DNA of 64,000 nucleotides. It comes from Hortaea werneckii. Lineage: Eukaryota; Ascomycota; Dothideomycetes; Mycosphaerellales; Teratosphaeriaceae. The stretch covers positions 182,501 through 246,500 of the forward strand of contig JBAOKB010000062.1 in assembly GCA_037044905.1 (NCBI GenBank). Reading direction: 5' to 3'. The notes below the pieces were generated by a model. That model searched no databases and was not told where the DNA came from. It saw nothing but the letters and a program-made list of their open reading frames with translations. Within the stretch, counting starts at the first letter, position 1. Each line of letters starts with the position of its first letter. Made by a program: the position numbers and the translations under genes. Positions 20,337-29,272 of the stretch are shown here, in pieces.

Positions 20337-20974
20337 GGGGCCTTGTATTGTATCGATTGAACCCACGGCGTAAGTGTTGGCAGCTGAGGGAATCTCGGGC
20401 GTCTCACATTACCAATTTCATCTCTTCGACAAAGGAAATGAACCGACGTGACATCATCTGCGGTCTGGAATGCATGTACAATTCGTTTCCATCAGCGCTC
20501 TTCGAGGGGACTTGGCTACCAGATGTCTAAGACTCGTTCAGACTGACTCTGCAAAGTGTCAACATCATCGTACGTAGTGTTTGTCATGGCACATTTTCGC
20601 CCGTCTTTCATTCCTGTTAGGAGAAGTTGCAAGCGTGATCTGGCAAGGTGCTGGTGAACATTGAACTGAACTGTGAAATCGTCTCAGCTCTCTTATATTA
20701 CAAGCACTGATCGACCTCTTGAAACTATCTACATGTATACAGTCGACCGAGTCGGTACACTTGTCTCCCAAGCCATGGTTCCCCATCCATTGATTAGCTC
20801 CAACGACGCTGTGCCGCATCCGGCGTTGAGACAAAAGAAATCCAAAAGAAAATTACCTACCAATGACTCAAAGCAAGACTATGTCTTTGTTCTGCTTACC
20901 ATGCCTTCTTTTCATGTTCGTAGCGCCGAGTGTCGAGGGCGTGAGGCAAGTCAGTAGGTATCATAAGCAGCAAA
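20337..20974. other. Intergenic
   Basis: About 640 bases with no recognisable gene. A lipophilic short frame near 20863-20950 is not supported by any start context or splice site. Confidence 0.4.
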
Positions 20975-23680
20975 ATGCGTATTACAAGAGCCCGTGCAAG
21001 GGCCGAAGGCATCCAATTGGCCACAGAAGAAGAATCGGCAGCGGCTGTGCAGACGAGGAGACGAAAGAATCGACGTCGTCAGCAACACGTTCAGAGACCT
21101 GCAGAAGATGCAAATGACAATGACCAGACGAACCCAGAGATCCTAACGAGAGACGGCATGCGCAGTAGCCAAACCGAGGCCACAGCCGAACAGGGGGAGG
21201 CAATCGAAGAGGAGGATGGCCAACTCGAGGCCACAGCCGAACAGGAGAAAGCAACTGAAGGAGAAGATGGTCAGCCAGCTAGTGAGAAAGGCAGCGGAAA
21301 CTCGAATCAAGACGATGAAGCAGAGTCCCATGAGCCAGAGCCAGAGGCCCAGGAAGAGCGAACTGAAGGTGAAGGCGAAGATGGTCAGTCATCTCGTAGG
21401 AAACGCAGCAGAGAGTCTGAAAGGCCGGATGCTCAGAACGAACGTGCCGAAGGTGAAGGCGAAGATGGTCAACGATCTAGTCGCAAACGCAGCAGAGAGC
21501 CAGAACAGGACGATGAGGGGGAATCCGAGGGGCCAGATGCTCAGAAAGGCCGCATGGAAGAGGGAGGCGAGCGAACCCGGACACCAGAGGAAGAGCGTCG
21601 GCCTCCATGTGAGGTCCTAGCCGAAAGACTCGCAGCATGGCGGGAGGTAGCGAGAGCCGAAGCGCAAGCCGGTTTTAATGCACTTCAGGAGGGGCATGAA
21701 ATGTTCCAAGACATCGCATTCCTCGCCATCGCCTCGGTGACGGAAGCGATCGCCGAGGCCGGAGGTCCTGCATTCGCTCTGATCGATCCGGTCCTCAGTG
21801 GCATACCTGGTACCGCACAGAGAGTGTTGCGACCACGCCACACGGTATTGTACCCAGCGCATAGAGGCCGCGCACACCGGAGCGGTGGCGGTCATCTCTC
21901 TCTATACATCATCCGAGGCGTGGGTCCTGAAGGAGCTCATGGTGGGAATGCGACCCAGTTCCAGGTCGAAGCGCATGACAGTTTTGGACCTACGCGCAAT
22001 GCTGCGCTACAAGACGAAGCGTTCGCGACAGTACAACAAAGGCTCCAATTTGGCGGATGGACGGGTCTTGCAATCGGCGACCCGGCAAATGATGCTCTAT
22101 TTCCAAATCAGATCATCGCGGGCGAAGGCGTTGCGGATCAGCGTGCCGATTGGAATTGCGGTTATCACACAGTGTTGAACGCTTGGGCGCACGCGCTGAA
22201 TTTGCAGACAGTCGCGGCCGGTGTTCGCCTCGGCGGTCGATTTAATGCGGTGTCGGTCGAGATGGTCAATCTTGCCATGCAGGGTTTCATGGATTCTGCA
22301 ACGATTGAGGCCTTCTTTCTCTGTTACGGGTACGTGGCTGCTGACCAGAGAGTGCCTTTGAATCGACGTTTTGACCGAACTCGACCTTTCCGCCGTTTGG
22401 AGGAACTGCAGCGATTTCTTGCCGAACAGAGACTCGAAGAAGATTTGCAAAGCCGCAGAGCACGGGCACGGCAGAATGGTGACGAAGAGCATATCCCAGA
22501 TCTTAATGAGGCATTAAATGTCATGCGAATGACTGATCTGCAACCACCAGAGTTGCCAGAGATGGGCGTCGACGAGTTCTTGTATGAGTATAATCAAGCT
22601 CGCAATGTCCGGACTCTCTACGATCTCTTTGCTGATGGTTCTACTAATGCCGAGCGACAACGAAATGCTGGATTGGATGAAGAGCAGGCTCTCAACACTG
22701 CCATTGAAGCAAGCTTAATGAACGGTGTCGGCTCCCCGCAAGCTAATCGTCCGCCTTCGGACGGGCCTGATCAGACTTTGAATCAACCAGGACCTTCATC
22801 TGAGCGAGCTGGTAGCGGAGCGCCACAACCGAACACGCGAGGGACTCATAACGGCCCAACTCAGCCGCGCCGTAATCTAGAGAATGACGAAAGAGCAACG
22901 AACCCCTCTGAGAACGGCGAGCGTCGACGTGGGAATCTGTCCGCTTCCAACGAAAGGGAGAGGCAACGTCTTCGGCGACAACTCGCATGGGAAGGGGTCG
23001 CAATTGCTATGGCAGACCTCTCAACCCTTGACGATGCCGCGCTCGAAAATTTGCGGGGGATCCTGGCAACCGGCATCCAAGACGTAGCATCAGAAAGAGC
23101 GCGACGGGCTGAGCCGGAATCCGACCAACCTGCCGCATCCCAAGGGGCATCCCAGAGACGCCGAAGAGCCTCAGGACAAGGTACCCCTCCTTCCGACAAC
23201 CAATCCGACTCTGCGGACTCTAACCTGGACGCAACATTGGCACATCTAAGCCAACAGGACGGCTGGGCTGCTCGGCTTGATGGTGAACATCGCTTTCGGC
23301 GGAGGAGCCGAGGACCTGAAGCCTCACCCCTGGCATCCCGACGTAGAGCCCGTAGGCCGGGTCAGACCCGAGGCTACCGGTATCCGGAGAGACCAGGAAG
23401 ATTGAGGGTTGGAAGAGGAGGCGCAAGGAATCACCCTTCACCTACAAGCGCGGGCCTTGCTAGTGGCTGGCCGGCCCCACGGTCGGTCCTCCAAGATGAT
23501 TGGTGGCGGGAGTGGGAGCCAGAAGAACCAGGAGAGTGGATTGTCTGGCTGAGGAGAGAGCGGGACTGGTTCCGGTCAATGGAGCCGCCTAGGAGAAGGG
23601 CAGATGGGTCGAGAGCGCATCCACTGGAAGGGGACCCTTTGTTGAGGCGGGAGTACGTGGAGACCAGCAGCCCTGAATGA
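20975..23680 (+). CDS. Candidate Ulp1/C48-like cysteine protease with UIM-like motif (901 aa)
   Basis: Single open frame. Residues 1-220 are highly charged and repetitive (Glu/Arg/Ser/Gln). Residues about 275-460 look folded and carry, in order, the three elements of the Ulp1/SENP (peptidase C48) triad: His307 in GGHLSLYII, Asp335 in EAHDSFG, and Cys395 in DWNCGYHTVLNAW, where D-x-C-G is the nucleophile motif. Spacings (28 and 60 residues) are somewhat larger than in yeast Ulp1 but the order and hydrophobic setting fit. Residues 567-584 (LDEEQALNTAIEASLMNG) match the ubiquitin-interacting motif pattern of an acidic patch, then L-x-x-A-I-x-x-S. The C-terminal third is disordered and Arg-rich. 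Inferred role: removal or processing of ubiquitin-like modifiers, or recognition of ubiquitin chains. The assignment is from motifs only. Confidence 0.6.
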   Translation: MRITRARARAEGIQLATEEESAAAVQTRRRKNRRRQQHVQRPAEDANDNDQTNPEILTRDGMRSSQTEATAEQGEAIEEEDGQLEATAEQEKATEGEDGQPASEKGSGNSNQDDEAESHEPEPEAQEERTEGEGEDGQSSRRKRSRESERPDAQNERAEGEGEDGQRSSRKRSREPEQDDEGESEGPDAQKGRMEEGGERTRTPEEERRPPCEVLAERLAAWREVARAEAQAGFNALQEGHEMFQDIAFLAIASVTEAIAEAGGPAFALIDPVLSGIPGTAQRVLRPRHTVLYPAHRGRAHRSGGGHLSLYIIRGVGPEGAHGGNATQFQVEAHDSFGPTRNAALQDEAFATVQQRLQFGGWTGLAIGDPANDALFPNQIIAGEGVADQRADWNCGYHTVLNAWAHALNLQTVAAGVRLGGRFNAVSVEMVNLAMQGFMDSATIEAFFLCYGYVAADQRVPLNRRFDRTRPFRRLEELQRFLAEQRLEEDLQSRRARARQNGDEEHIPDLNEALNVMRMTDLQPPELPEMGVDEFLYEYNQARNVRTLYDLFADGSTNAERQRNAGLDEEQALNTAIEASLMNGVGSPQANRPPSDGPDQTLNQPGPSSERAGSGAPQPNTRGTHNGPTQPRRNLENDERATNPSENGERRRGNLSASNERERQRLRRQLAWEGVAIAMADLSTLDDAALENLRGILATGIQDVASERARRAEPESDQPAASQGASQRRRRASGQGTPPSDNQSDSADSNLDATLAHLSQQDGWAARLDGEHRFRRRSRGPEASPLASRRRARRPGQTRGYRYPERPGRLRVGRGGARNHPSPTSAGLASGWPAPRSVLQDDWWREWEPEEPGEWIVWLRRERDWFRSMEPPRRRADGSRAHPLEGDPLLRREYVETSSPE
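21176..21277 (+). repeat. 51-bp tandem duplication in the protease gene
   Basis: Two adjacent 51-bp units, each beginning GAGGCCACAGCCGAACAG, in the charged N-terminal region. A second duplicated segment with an 84-bp period follows (starts at about 21365 and 21449, each opening GAAGGTGAAGGCGAAGATGG). Both periods are multiples of three and keep the frame. Confidence 0.85.
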
Positions 23681-24019
23681 TAATATTTGGTGGCGACTTC
23701 GTTCCATTTGACACTGGATGATTAGAACGTCATGCATTGTATCAAATCTAGGAAGATCCGATTGCCGCCGGCATTTGAACCTTTCGCGCTTCTGGTCCAT
23801 CTGGTCCATCCGGTGTATCTGGTGGGTGATGGGACGTCGTCGAGGTTGATGTTTCCTCCGTCCGCCTTTGCAGCCAAGAGATGTCGGCGATCGGTGTCGG
23901 CGGTCGGCGACGGCAATACCCGCCGAGCCGCAAGCTTCGAATCCTCAATCTCGAACTTTTTTCGCGACTCGAGAAAGAAATCTTGATCAACTGGTCTTTC
24001 AATCCACACCGACTTCACG
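23681..24019. other. Intergenic / SRP40 promoter
   Basis: About 340 bases. A small imperfect repetition of CTGGTCCATC/CCGGTGTATC occurs near 23792-23825. Otherwise nothing. Confidence 0.4.
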
Positions 24020-25499
24020 ATGCCGTCCGACAAGAAGGCGAAGGCCGTAAAAGGCCACGACGAGAAGATCTCCGCCAAGCTCTGGCAACCTGCCAACTCG
24101 GACACCCCGGCGCCGCGACTCCTCGATGTCCTCTCGCAGTGCGCTCACTTCTTCGATCAGCTCCGCTACACGAAGACATTGACGGCACTGCTCGATGAAG
24201 CCAAGAACAATGGCTTCCGTGTGAATGTCAGCGAGTGGGACCGCGGATGTCGGGAGGAGCATGCTGCGCCGCTGCTGGAGCTGTGGGAGGAGTGGTACCG
24301 CCGGAACGATGGATTCCCAGTAGTGCCAGGTGATGAGCAGGTGATGGAAGAGGCGAAGGCGGAGAAGAAGGAAAAGAAGAGCAAGAAGAGCAAGAAGAAG
24401 GAGAGCAGTAGCGATAGCAGCAGCGATAGCAGCAGCAGCAGTGAAAGCGACAGCGACAGCGAAAGCAGCAGCGACGAGGACGAGACCGAGGGACACAAGG
24501 CCGGTGCGGTGGAAGATGAGGCCGAGAGCACCAGCGATGACTCCAGCGATGCTTCCAGCGACAGCGACAGCAGCGATAGCGAGGCTGAGAAGGCCAAGCC
24601 CGCCCAGAAGAGGAAGAGGGCGGCGACTCCATCCTCTTCCGAAGATGAATCGAGCGAGAGCGACAGAAGCAGCGACAGCGATTCTTCAAGCGACGAGAGC
24701 GATGCTCGGCCGACCAAGAGGACCAAAGTCCAATCCAAGGCCAAGGATGACGACAGCAGCGATGCTTCATCTTCCTCGGACTCAGACTCGTACTCGGACA
24801 GCGACGATGACAAGGCCGGCGGTGTAGATGTAGACATGAAGGACGCCGAATCATCCTCTGCATCCTCGGACTCCGACAGCGATAGCTCCGACTCCTCGAG
24901 CTCCGACTCCGACAGCAGCAGCTCGAGCGATAGCGACTCCTCACCTCCACCGAAGAAGCAGAAGGGTAGCAAGAAGGTCAAGGAGGAATCTGCAGGCAGC
25001 GCCGCCAGCAGCGCAACTCTGGACAACGAGTCCGACCCCGCTCCCTCCAAGAAGTCCAAGAAGGAGAAGAAGGCCGAGCCGAAGTCGGCGGAAACCAAAG
25101 ACGAGATCCTCGCGCCCGCCGCAGCCGTTGAAGGCGAGCCCAACACCTCCGGCATCCACCCGGACCGCCTGAGACAGATGCCGGCCTCGAACGAGACGGT
25201 TAAGCAGCTGAAAAAGCAGAACGTCCCCTTCAGCCGCATCCCGGCCGACACGAAAGTGGACCCGCGCTTCTCCAGCAACGACTACGTCCCGTACGACTAC
25301 GCCAACCGCGCGTACCAGGATCTGATCGTCACCAAGGGGAAGGGCTTCACGAAGGAGAAGAACAAGAAGAAGAGAGGTAAGCGATGACGCCGTACTTTTG
25401 CTTGTTGGTGGTGACATTTGCTGACAATCCCTTTTTACAGGTAGCTACCGAGGCGGCGCCATCGACTTGGCCCCCAAGGGTATCAAGTTTGACGATTAG
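24020..25499 (+). CDS. SRP40: SRP40/Nopp140-like nucleolar phosphoprotein
   Basis: Two exons, 24020-25376 and 25441-25499, intron 64 bp (GTAAGC, branch TTGCTGACAA, TTTTTACAG), phase 1; 471 aa in total. The N-terminus (LLDVLSQCAHFFDQLRYTKT) is LisH-like. The middle 230 residues are the hallmark alternating acidic-serine blocks (SSSDSSSDSSSSSESDSDSE and similar) separated by Lys/Pro/Ala spacers, substrates for CK2. The conserved SRP40 C-terminal domain runs from about 395: PFSRIPADTKVDPRF, AYQDLIVTKGKGFTKEKNKKKRG, and, only after splicing, SYRGGAIDLAPKGIKFDD. Nopp140-type proteins chaperone box C/D and H/ACA snoRNPs between nucleolus and Cajal bodies. The highly biased serine codons produce long antisense ORFs, which are artefacts. 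Confidence 0.95.
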
Positions 25500-26174
25500 A
25501 TCGGAGAGCACAAGGACGAGGGGTTGCGACGTCGAGGGGGAGTCTCGGTCAAAAGCGTTGTATAATCATCTCGGTCACTGGCGGCATTCTCGCCAATTAT
25601 TTTTTTGTAAAGCAGGCTTAAGATAGACAGGCGGGTGTTTCCTTGTAATATGATACCCTTACAGACTTCTTCTCTTCTTCCTTTACTCTCCGCCTTCCCG
25701 TCGACTCGTCGTCCATAAATTGGGGCAAGGTCTGTTTGCTGCTGCTCGGAGCAAATGGCAAACATATACTTTGGCACATGTGGGAGTGTGAGAAGCTTGT
25801 GATGATCGGGTGCTTCCTGAGTGAAGACTGCGACATCCGTTGTCCCATGGATCGTTGCAAAGACGGTCGATCTGGCGACTGCCAGCTTGTCATGTCATCA
25901 GCCATGAGCCAAGGATGCCGCGTCTGCTTCATGCAGTGATTGATAGTGGCGTCGCTGGATAGACGTCGGGGTTGACCACCTTCACCGATTTCCCCGTTGA
26001 GTGATCACGCTTGATCCATAGTGAACGTTCTTGTTGCTATGCAGAGATGCGCATAGTATACCTTGCTTGCACCGGTTCTCCTCAGCATCTTCAAAATTAT
26101 CCTAATCATCACATATACCGTTCTGCTTACGTACTTCTCCAGACACAACTTCTGACTTTTGCTATATCGCAAGG
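25500..26174. other. Intergenic
   Basis: About 675 bases: SRP40 3' UTR and the promoter of the next gene. No feature recognised. Confidence 0.4.
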
Positions 26175-27416
26175 ATGGGCAAGAAAGACAAAGGTAAAAA
26201 AGCTAAAAGTCAAGCCTCCCTCGGATTGCAACAGCCTGATGCCACCCAACAACCAGGCGCTTACCGCCCATCTCAAAGTGCGAGCGGCACTCGCTATGGT
26301 CAACAATATAGCTATCCACCTCAGCTCCAAGGTCAAGCCCAGAGCCAAGATCACTGGCCTGCTGTACAGAACCAAGCTCTGCCGCCGCAACAATGGCAGG
26401 GAGATCCACAGTACGGCGAATCAAGCAACAACGTGCAGCAACAGACAACGACAACCACGCATGTAACTCGCCATGTGCAGCACTTCGCCCGTCGCAGGCA
26501 AGCTCCGGGTCATCAAGAACAGCACGAGCAGCAATCTTTTCAACCTGCGCCGCCGCCTCTCATTCAGCAGCCGCAGCAGCCACTGCTTGCAGCACAACAG
26601 CAGAACACAATCGACTACGAATCCCTCCGAGTCGCCATGCCTACTCGCCAAACCCCATCGCCGGCACCAGCACATAGGAATCGATATGCGCTGCAGCAAG
26701 CTGAGCCCAAACCGTCGCCAGCTCCACGACGGGATATGCCCGACTTGGACTCACTCAGGATCGACACACTTGCTCCGCGACCCTCAAGATCGGCTCGAAC
26801 AAATCGCCAGCAGACCACCAGGACGACCACTACCACCACCGAGAGTTATGAAGGTCAGCATGACGGGGGCGAGACGCGCCGTCAAGCCGAAGCTGAAGGC
26901 CCAGCGGCGGTGGAGCAATACGAGAGGAGAGTCATCCAGCTCCTGGCCTACTCAGTCAATTGTCCGGCAGGGCTCGACTGGTTCAACATGCGAGGCGGGT
27001 ACGTCTGCTGGGGCGGCAATCACTGGATGTCGCATCGGGCTATCGATGACTACTTCGGAGGGAGGGATCCGACGCCTCGAATGGAATTCTTGAACTTCCT
27101 TGGCTTCGATGGGTACAATCCGCCGGCGTCTGTCCATCCTCCTACGGAGCTCGGTTCAGCGGGGATACAGGCACATGGTGCCCATTGGCTATTCATGCAA
27201 AGACTTGCCGCTTGTGGCGGGTACGCGCTTGTAGTACGCTCGAGTTCGAGCCGCCGTAGCCGGGATGCCGAGGGACTGGGGGAGAAGCCGTGTGAGTGTG
27301 TGCGGACCTTACGGATGCGGGTTTATGAGTCGCCGGAGGACAATCCTCAGGACATGGCCCGGATCAGAAACCCAACATATGTGTCCAGCGGTCATTTCAG
27401 GGTGGGTGTGCCATGA
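26175..27416 (+). CDS. Q-rich hypothetical protein with conserved C-terminus (413 aa)
   Basis: Starts with a lysine-rich MGKKDKGKKAK. The first 170 residues are Gln/Pro-rich and disordered. Two imperfect copies of a D-x-x-SLR-x-(15-30)-PSPAP module lie near 148-205 (DYESLRVAMP, DLDSLRIDTLAP). From about residue 250 the chain becomes folded and Trp/Cys/Gly-rich: YSVNCPAGLDWFNMRGGYVCWGG, then WMSHRAIDDYFGGRDP. This C-terminal block resembles hypothetical proteins common in Dothideomycetes, with Cys residues around a GGYVC core that may form a disulfide or bind a ligand. Function unknown. The short DSLR modules may be linear binding motifs. Confidence 0.7.
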   Translation: MGKKDKGKKAKSQASLGLQQPDATQQPGAYRPSQSASGTRYGQQYSYPPQLQGQAQSQDHWPAVQNQALPPQQWQGDPQYGESSNNVQQQTTTTTHVTRHVQHFARRRQAPGHQEQHEQQSFQPAPPPLIQQPQQPLLAAQQQNTIDYESLRVAMPTRQTPSPAPAHRNRYALQQAEPKPSPAPRRDMPDLDSLRIDTLAPRPSRSARTNRQQTTRTTTTTTESYEGQHDGGETRRQAEAEGPAAVEQYERRVIQLLAYSVNCPAGLDWFNMRGGYVCWGGNHWMSHRAIDDYFGGRDPTPRMEFLNFLGFDGYNPPASVHPPTELGSAGIQAHGAHWLFMQRLAACGGYALVVRSSSSRRSRDAEGLGEKPCECVRTLRMRVYESPEDNPQDMARIRNPTYVSSGHFRVGVP

Positions 27417-28335
27417 GACGTTGATCTTTTGAGCCGGGGGAAGACACGGGCCGGTCGTCGCGAAAGTTGACGTGCGATACTTTCCACTATTCGCCCAGGA
27501 CGATCTTATGGAAGTTCGTGGTTTTAGAGCAGGAAGATTTCGTGTCGGGTGGGGTGTTTGTAACTCGATCGGCTTTCTACTATGTAGCCCCCAACAGACC
27601 AACAATTTGCTGTGACCATCTGCCTGATGAGCTTTCTATAGGTTCACAAAGCATTCAGACAACTTTCATCAGACCTGCAAGCGAGAACAAAGGCGATCTG
27701 ACAGAGAAGGTAAAGAATATCCGTCTTGAGAGCCGTGAAGATTTCCACGATATGGTGGGTCCAGTAACCCGAACGGGAAGGCACGAGCTCAAAGTACAAA
27801 GCCCGGCAAGACTTCGGCAAGCCAGAAAAACCAAAGTATAAAAGTTGCGCGCGCAGCACACCAGTCAATGAGAGGCCCCAGTTGGCAGAGAGCACACCCT
27901 AGGTTGAGGACCGCGGTGCTGACGAGCACTCCCTAGGTGGGGTACCGCGGTACTTGCGAGTACCGCGATAACTTTGGAACCTAGTAGGGTGATGCAGAAA
28001 TACGCAAAAAGGCAAACAGGCGAATGCTGAGGGAGGGGGGTCAAGAGAGCAGGATGTTTCCACTCCCGCGGCCAGGAGGTGGTAGGGTTTCTTTTGCCAT
28101 TTGGTCGAGTTTTTTCTTTTTGGACTATTTTGATTGTTCTGTCTGCCCACCCCCCTGTGGGTCGAACTCCTATCTTATCTTTTTGCTCCCCCGACAGGTC
28201 ACGAGACTCGCGGGTGCGCCGCGAGGCACGGCAGCAATATGATCCAAAGCCGATGGGAACGACGTCATCCAAGTACGCGCATAAGCAGCCTGTAACTCGT
28301 CCGTCTACCAACTGACCTCGCAGTATTCGATCGAA
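27417..28335. other. Intergenic with a structured inverted-repeat block
   Basis: About 920 bases without a convincing gene. An ORF at 27467-27841 (plus) has poor codon character. The notable content is the foldback at 27895-27991 listed separately. Confidence 0.45.
27895..27991. repeat. Nested inverted repeats / cruciform-prone block
   Basis: Outer arms CACCCTAGGTT (27895-27905) and AACCTAGTAGGGTG (27978-27991) are inverted copies differing by a 3-base insertion. Inside are a hairpin GTGCT-GACG-AGCAC (27916-27929), a 12-base perfect palindrome GTACCGCGGTAC (27942-27953), and a hairpin with 9-bp arms CGCGGTACT/AGTACCGCG around TGCG (27946-27967). The two inner halves also look like diverged direct copies, both opening CCCTAGGT. 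Confidence 0.8.
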
Positions 28336-29099
28336 TCAACAAAGTCCGGTGGGGTCCTGAGGATCAAACAGAGTCAACCTCCATCGCCGCTCCAGCTGCC
28401 TGCCTGCAGCATAGAAATACATCCCATGCCCTTCATCCATTCGCCCTCCCATCACAACATCCCGCTGTCCAGCAACGCCACAGTGAACATAGAAGTACGC
28501 ATGCAGCATCTCATGCACGACGGTACCAATCAGCTGCGTACGCGGGACCTTTCGCCAATCGACGTCCATGTTGATCCGGATGCGGATACGCGGGATAGCC
28601 CAATTAGTCGGGGCCATGGTGATACCAAGAAGGGTCTCATATGGACGACATAGTCCAACCCGACGACAAGTCTCCCACCGCATGTTCACGCGGTGCTTGA
28701 GGTCGCCGTGGAAGATGAGGGTATCGAGATCGTTGAACATTTTGATTGGAAGATCGAGCGAGCCATATGGGGCTGACATGGCTTCAATATAACGCCGAAC
28801 TGCGGCCTGCCAGTCTGGTGATGACTCTTCGCCTTGATGCCTGCTGATCAGTCGGCGGTACGCATCGTGCATACTGAGGAATGGCGGTAGATGGCGGTAG
28901 GCAGGATGCTGAGGGCCGATGCTACTATCTTGCAGTATTTGCAACTCTGACTCAGAGATGTCCTATGAGCGAGATTAGGTGATGATGTATGGTGGAAAGT
29001 GATCCACATCCTTACGTAGGGAAGACCAGAGTCCGCATGCGCGCGAAAAGCGTTGCTGATTTGGCTATCAGGGAAAGGCTCGACGATGTCGTTATTCAT
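28336..29099 (-). CDS. SprT-like zinc metallopeptidase-fold protein
   Basis: Two exons on the minus strand: 29016-29099 and 28336-28962. The intron is 28963-29015 (53 bp, GTAAGG, acceptor CATAG), phase 0. The 236-aa protein carries the zinc site HEMLH at 178-182, followed 25 residues later by a third histidine in DEGHG (His207), the layout of SprT/Spartan-like domains; Glu179 would be the catalytic base. Residues upstream (RIRINMDVDWRKVPRTQLIGTVV) form the strand and helix that precede the site in this family. I chose ATG 29099; an in-frame ATG at 29291 would overlap the upstream gene. No UBZ or PCNA-binding motif is visible, so this is a stand-alone SprT-like domain rather than full Spartan/Wss1. 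Possible role: proteolysis of DNA-bound or other proteins. Confidence 0.8.
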
Positions 29100-29272
29100 A
29101 TTGATTGATGCGCAAAGTCCCGAAACAACGGAAAGTCCTTCAAAGAACGTGCTGAGACTGCAAACTTGCTGGTAGTCCCGAGGATGATTCAAGCTCGGCA
29201 GTGATGGCTTCCACAGCTGGCCGTCAACGATCGCATCTTTGATACCGCCATGAAAGTTACTCAGTGAATAGC

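Noticed and set aside
24166..25278. 370-codon minus-strand ORF opposite SRP40
   Set aside because: It is the antisense of the acidic-serine repeat tract (AGC/GAC codons read as Leu/Ser runs). SRP40 itself has a clear conserved C-terminus on the plus strand.
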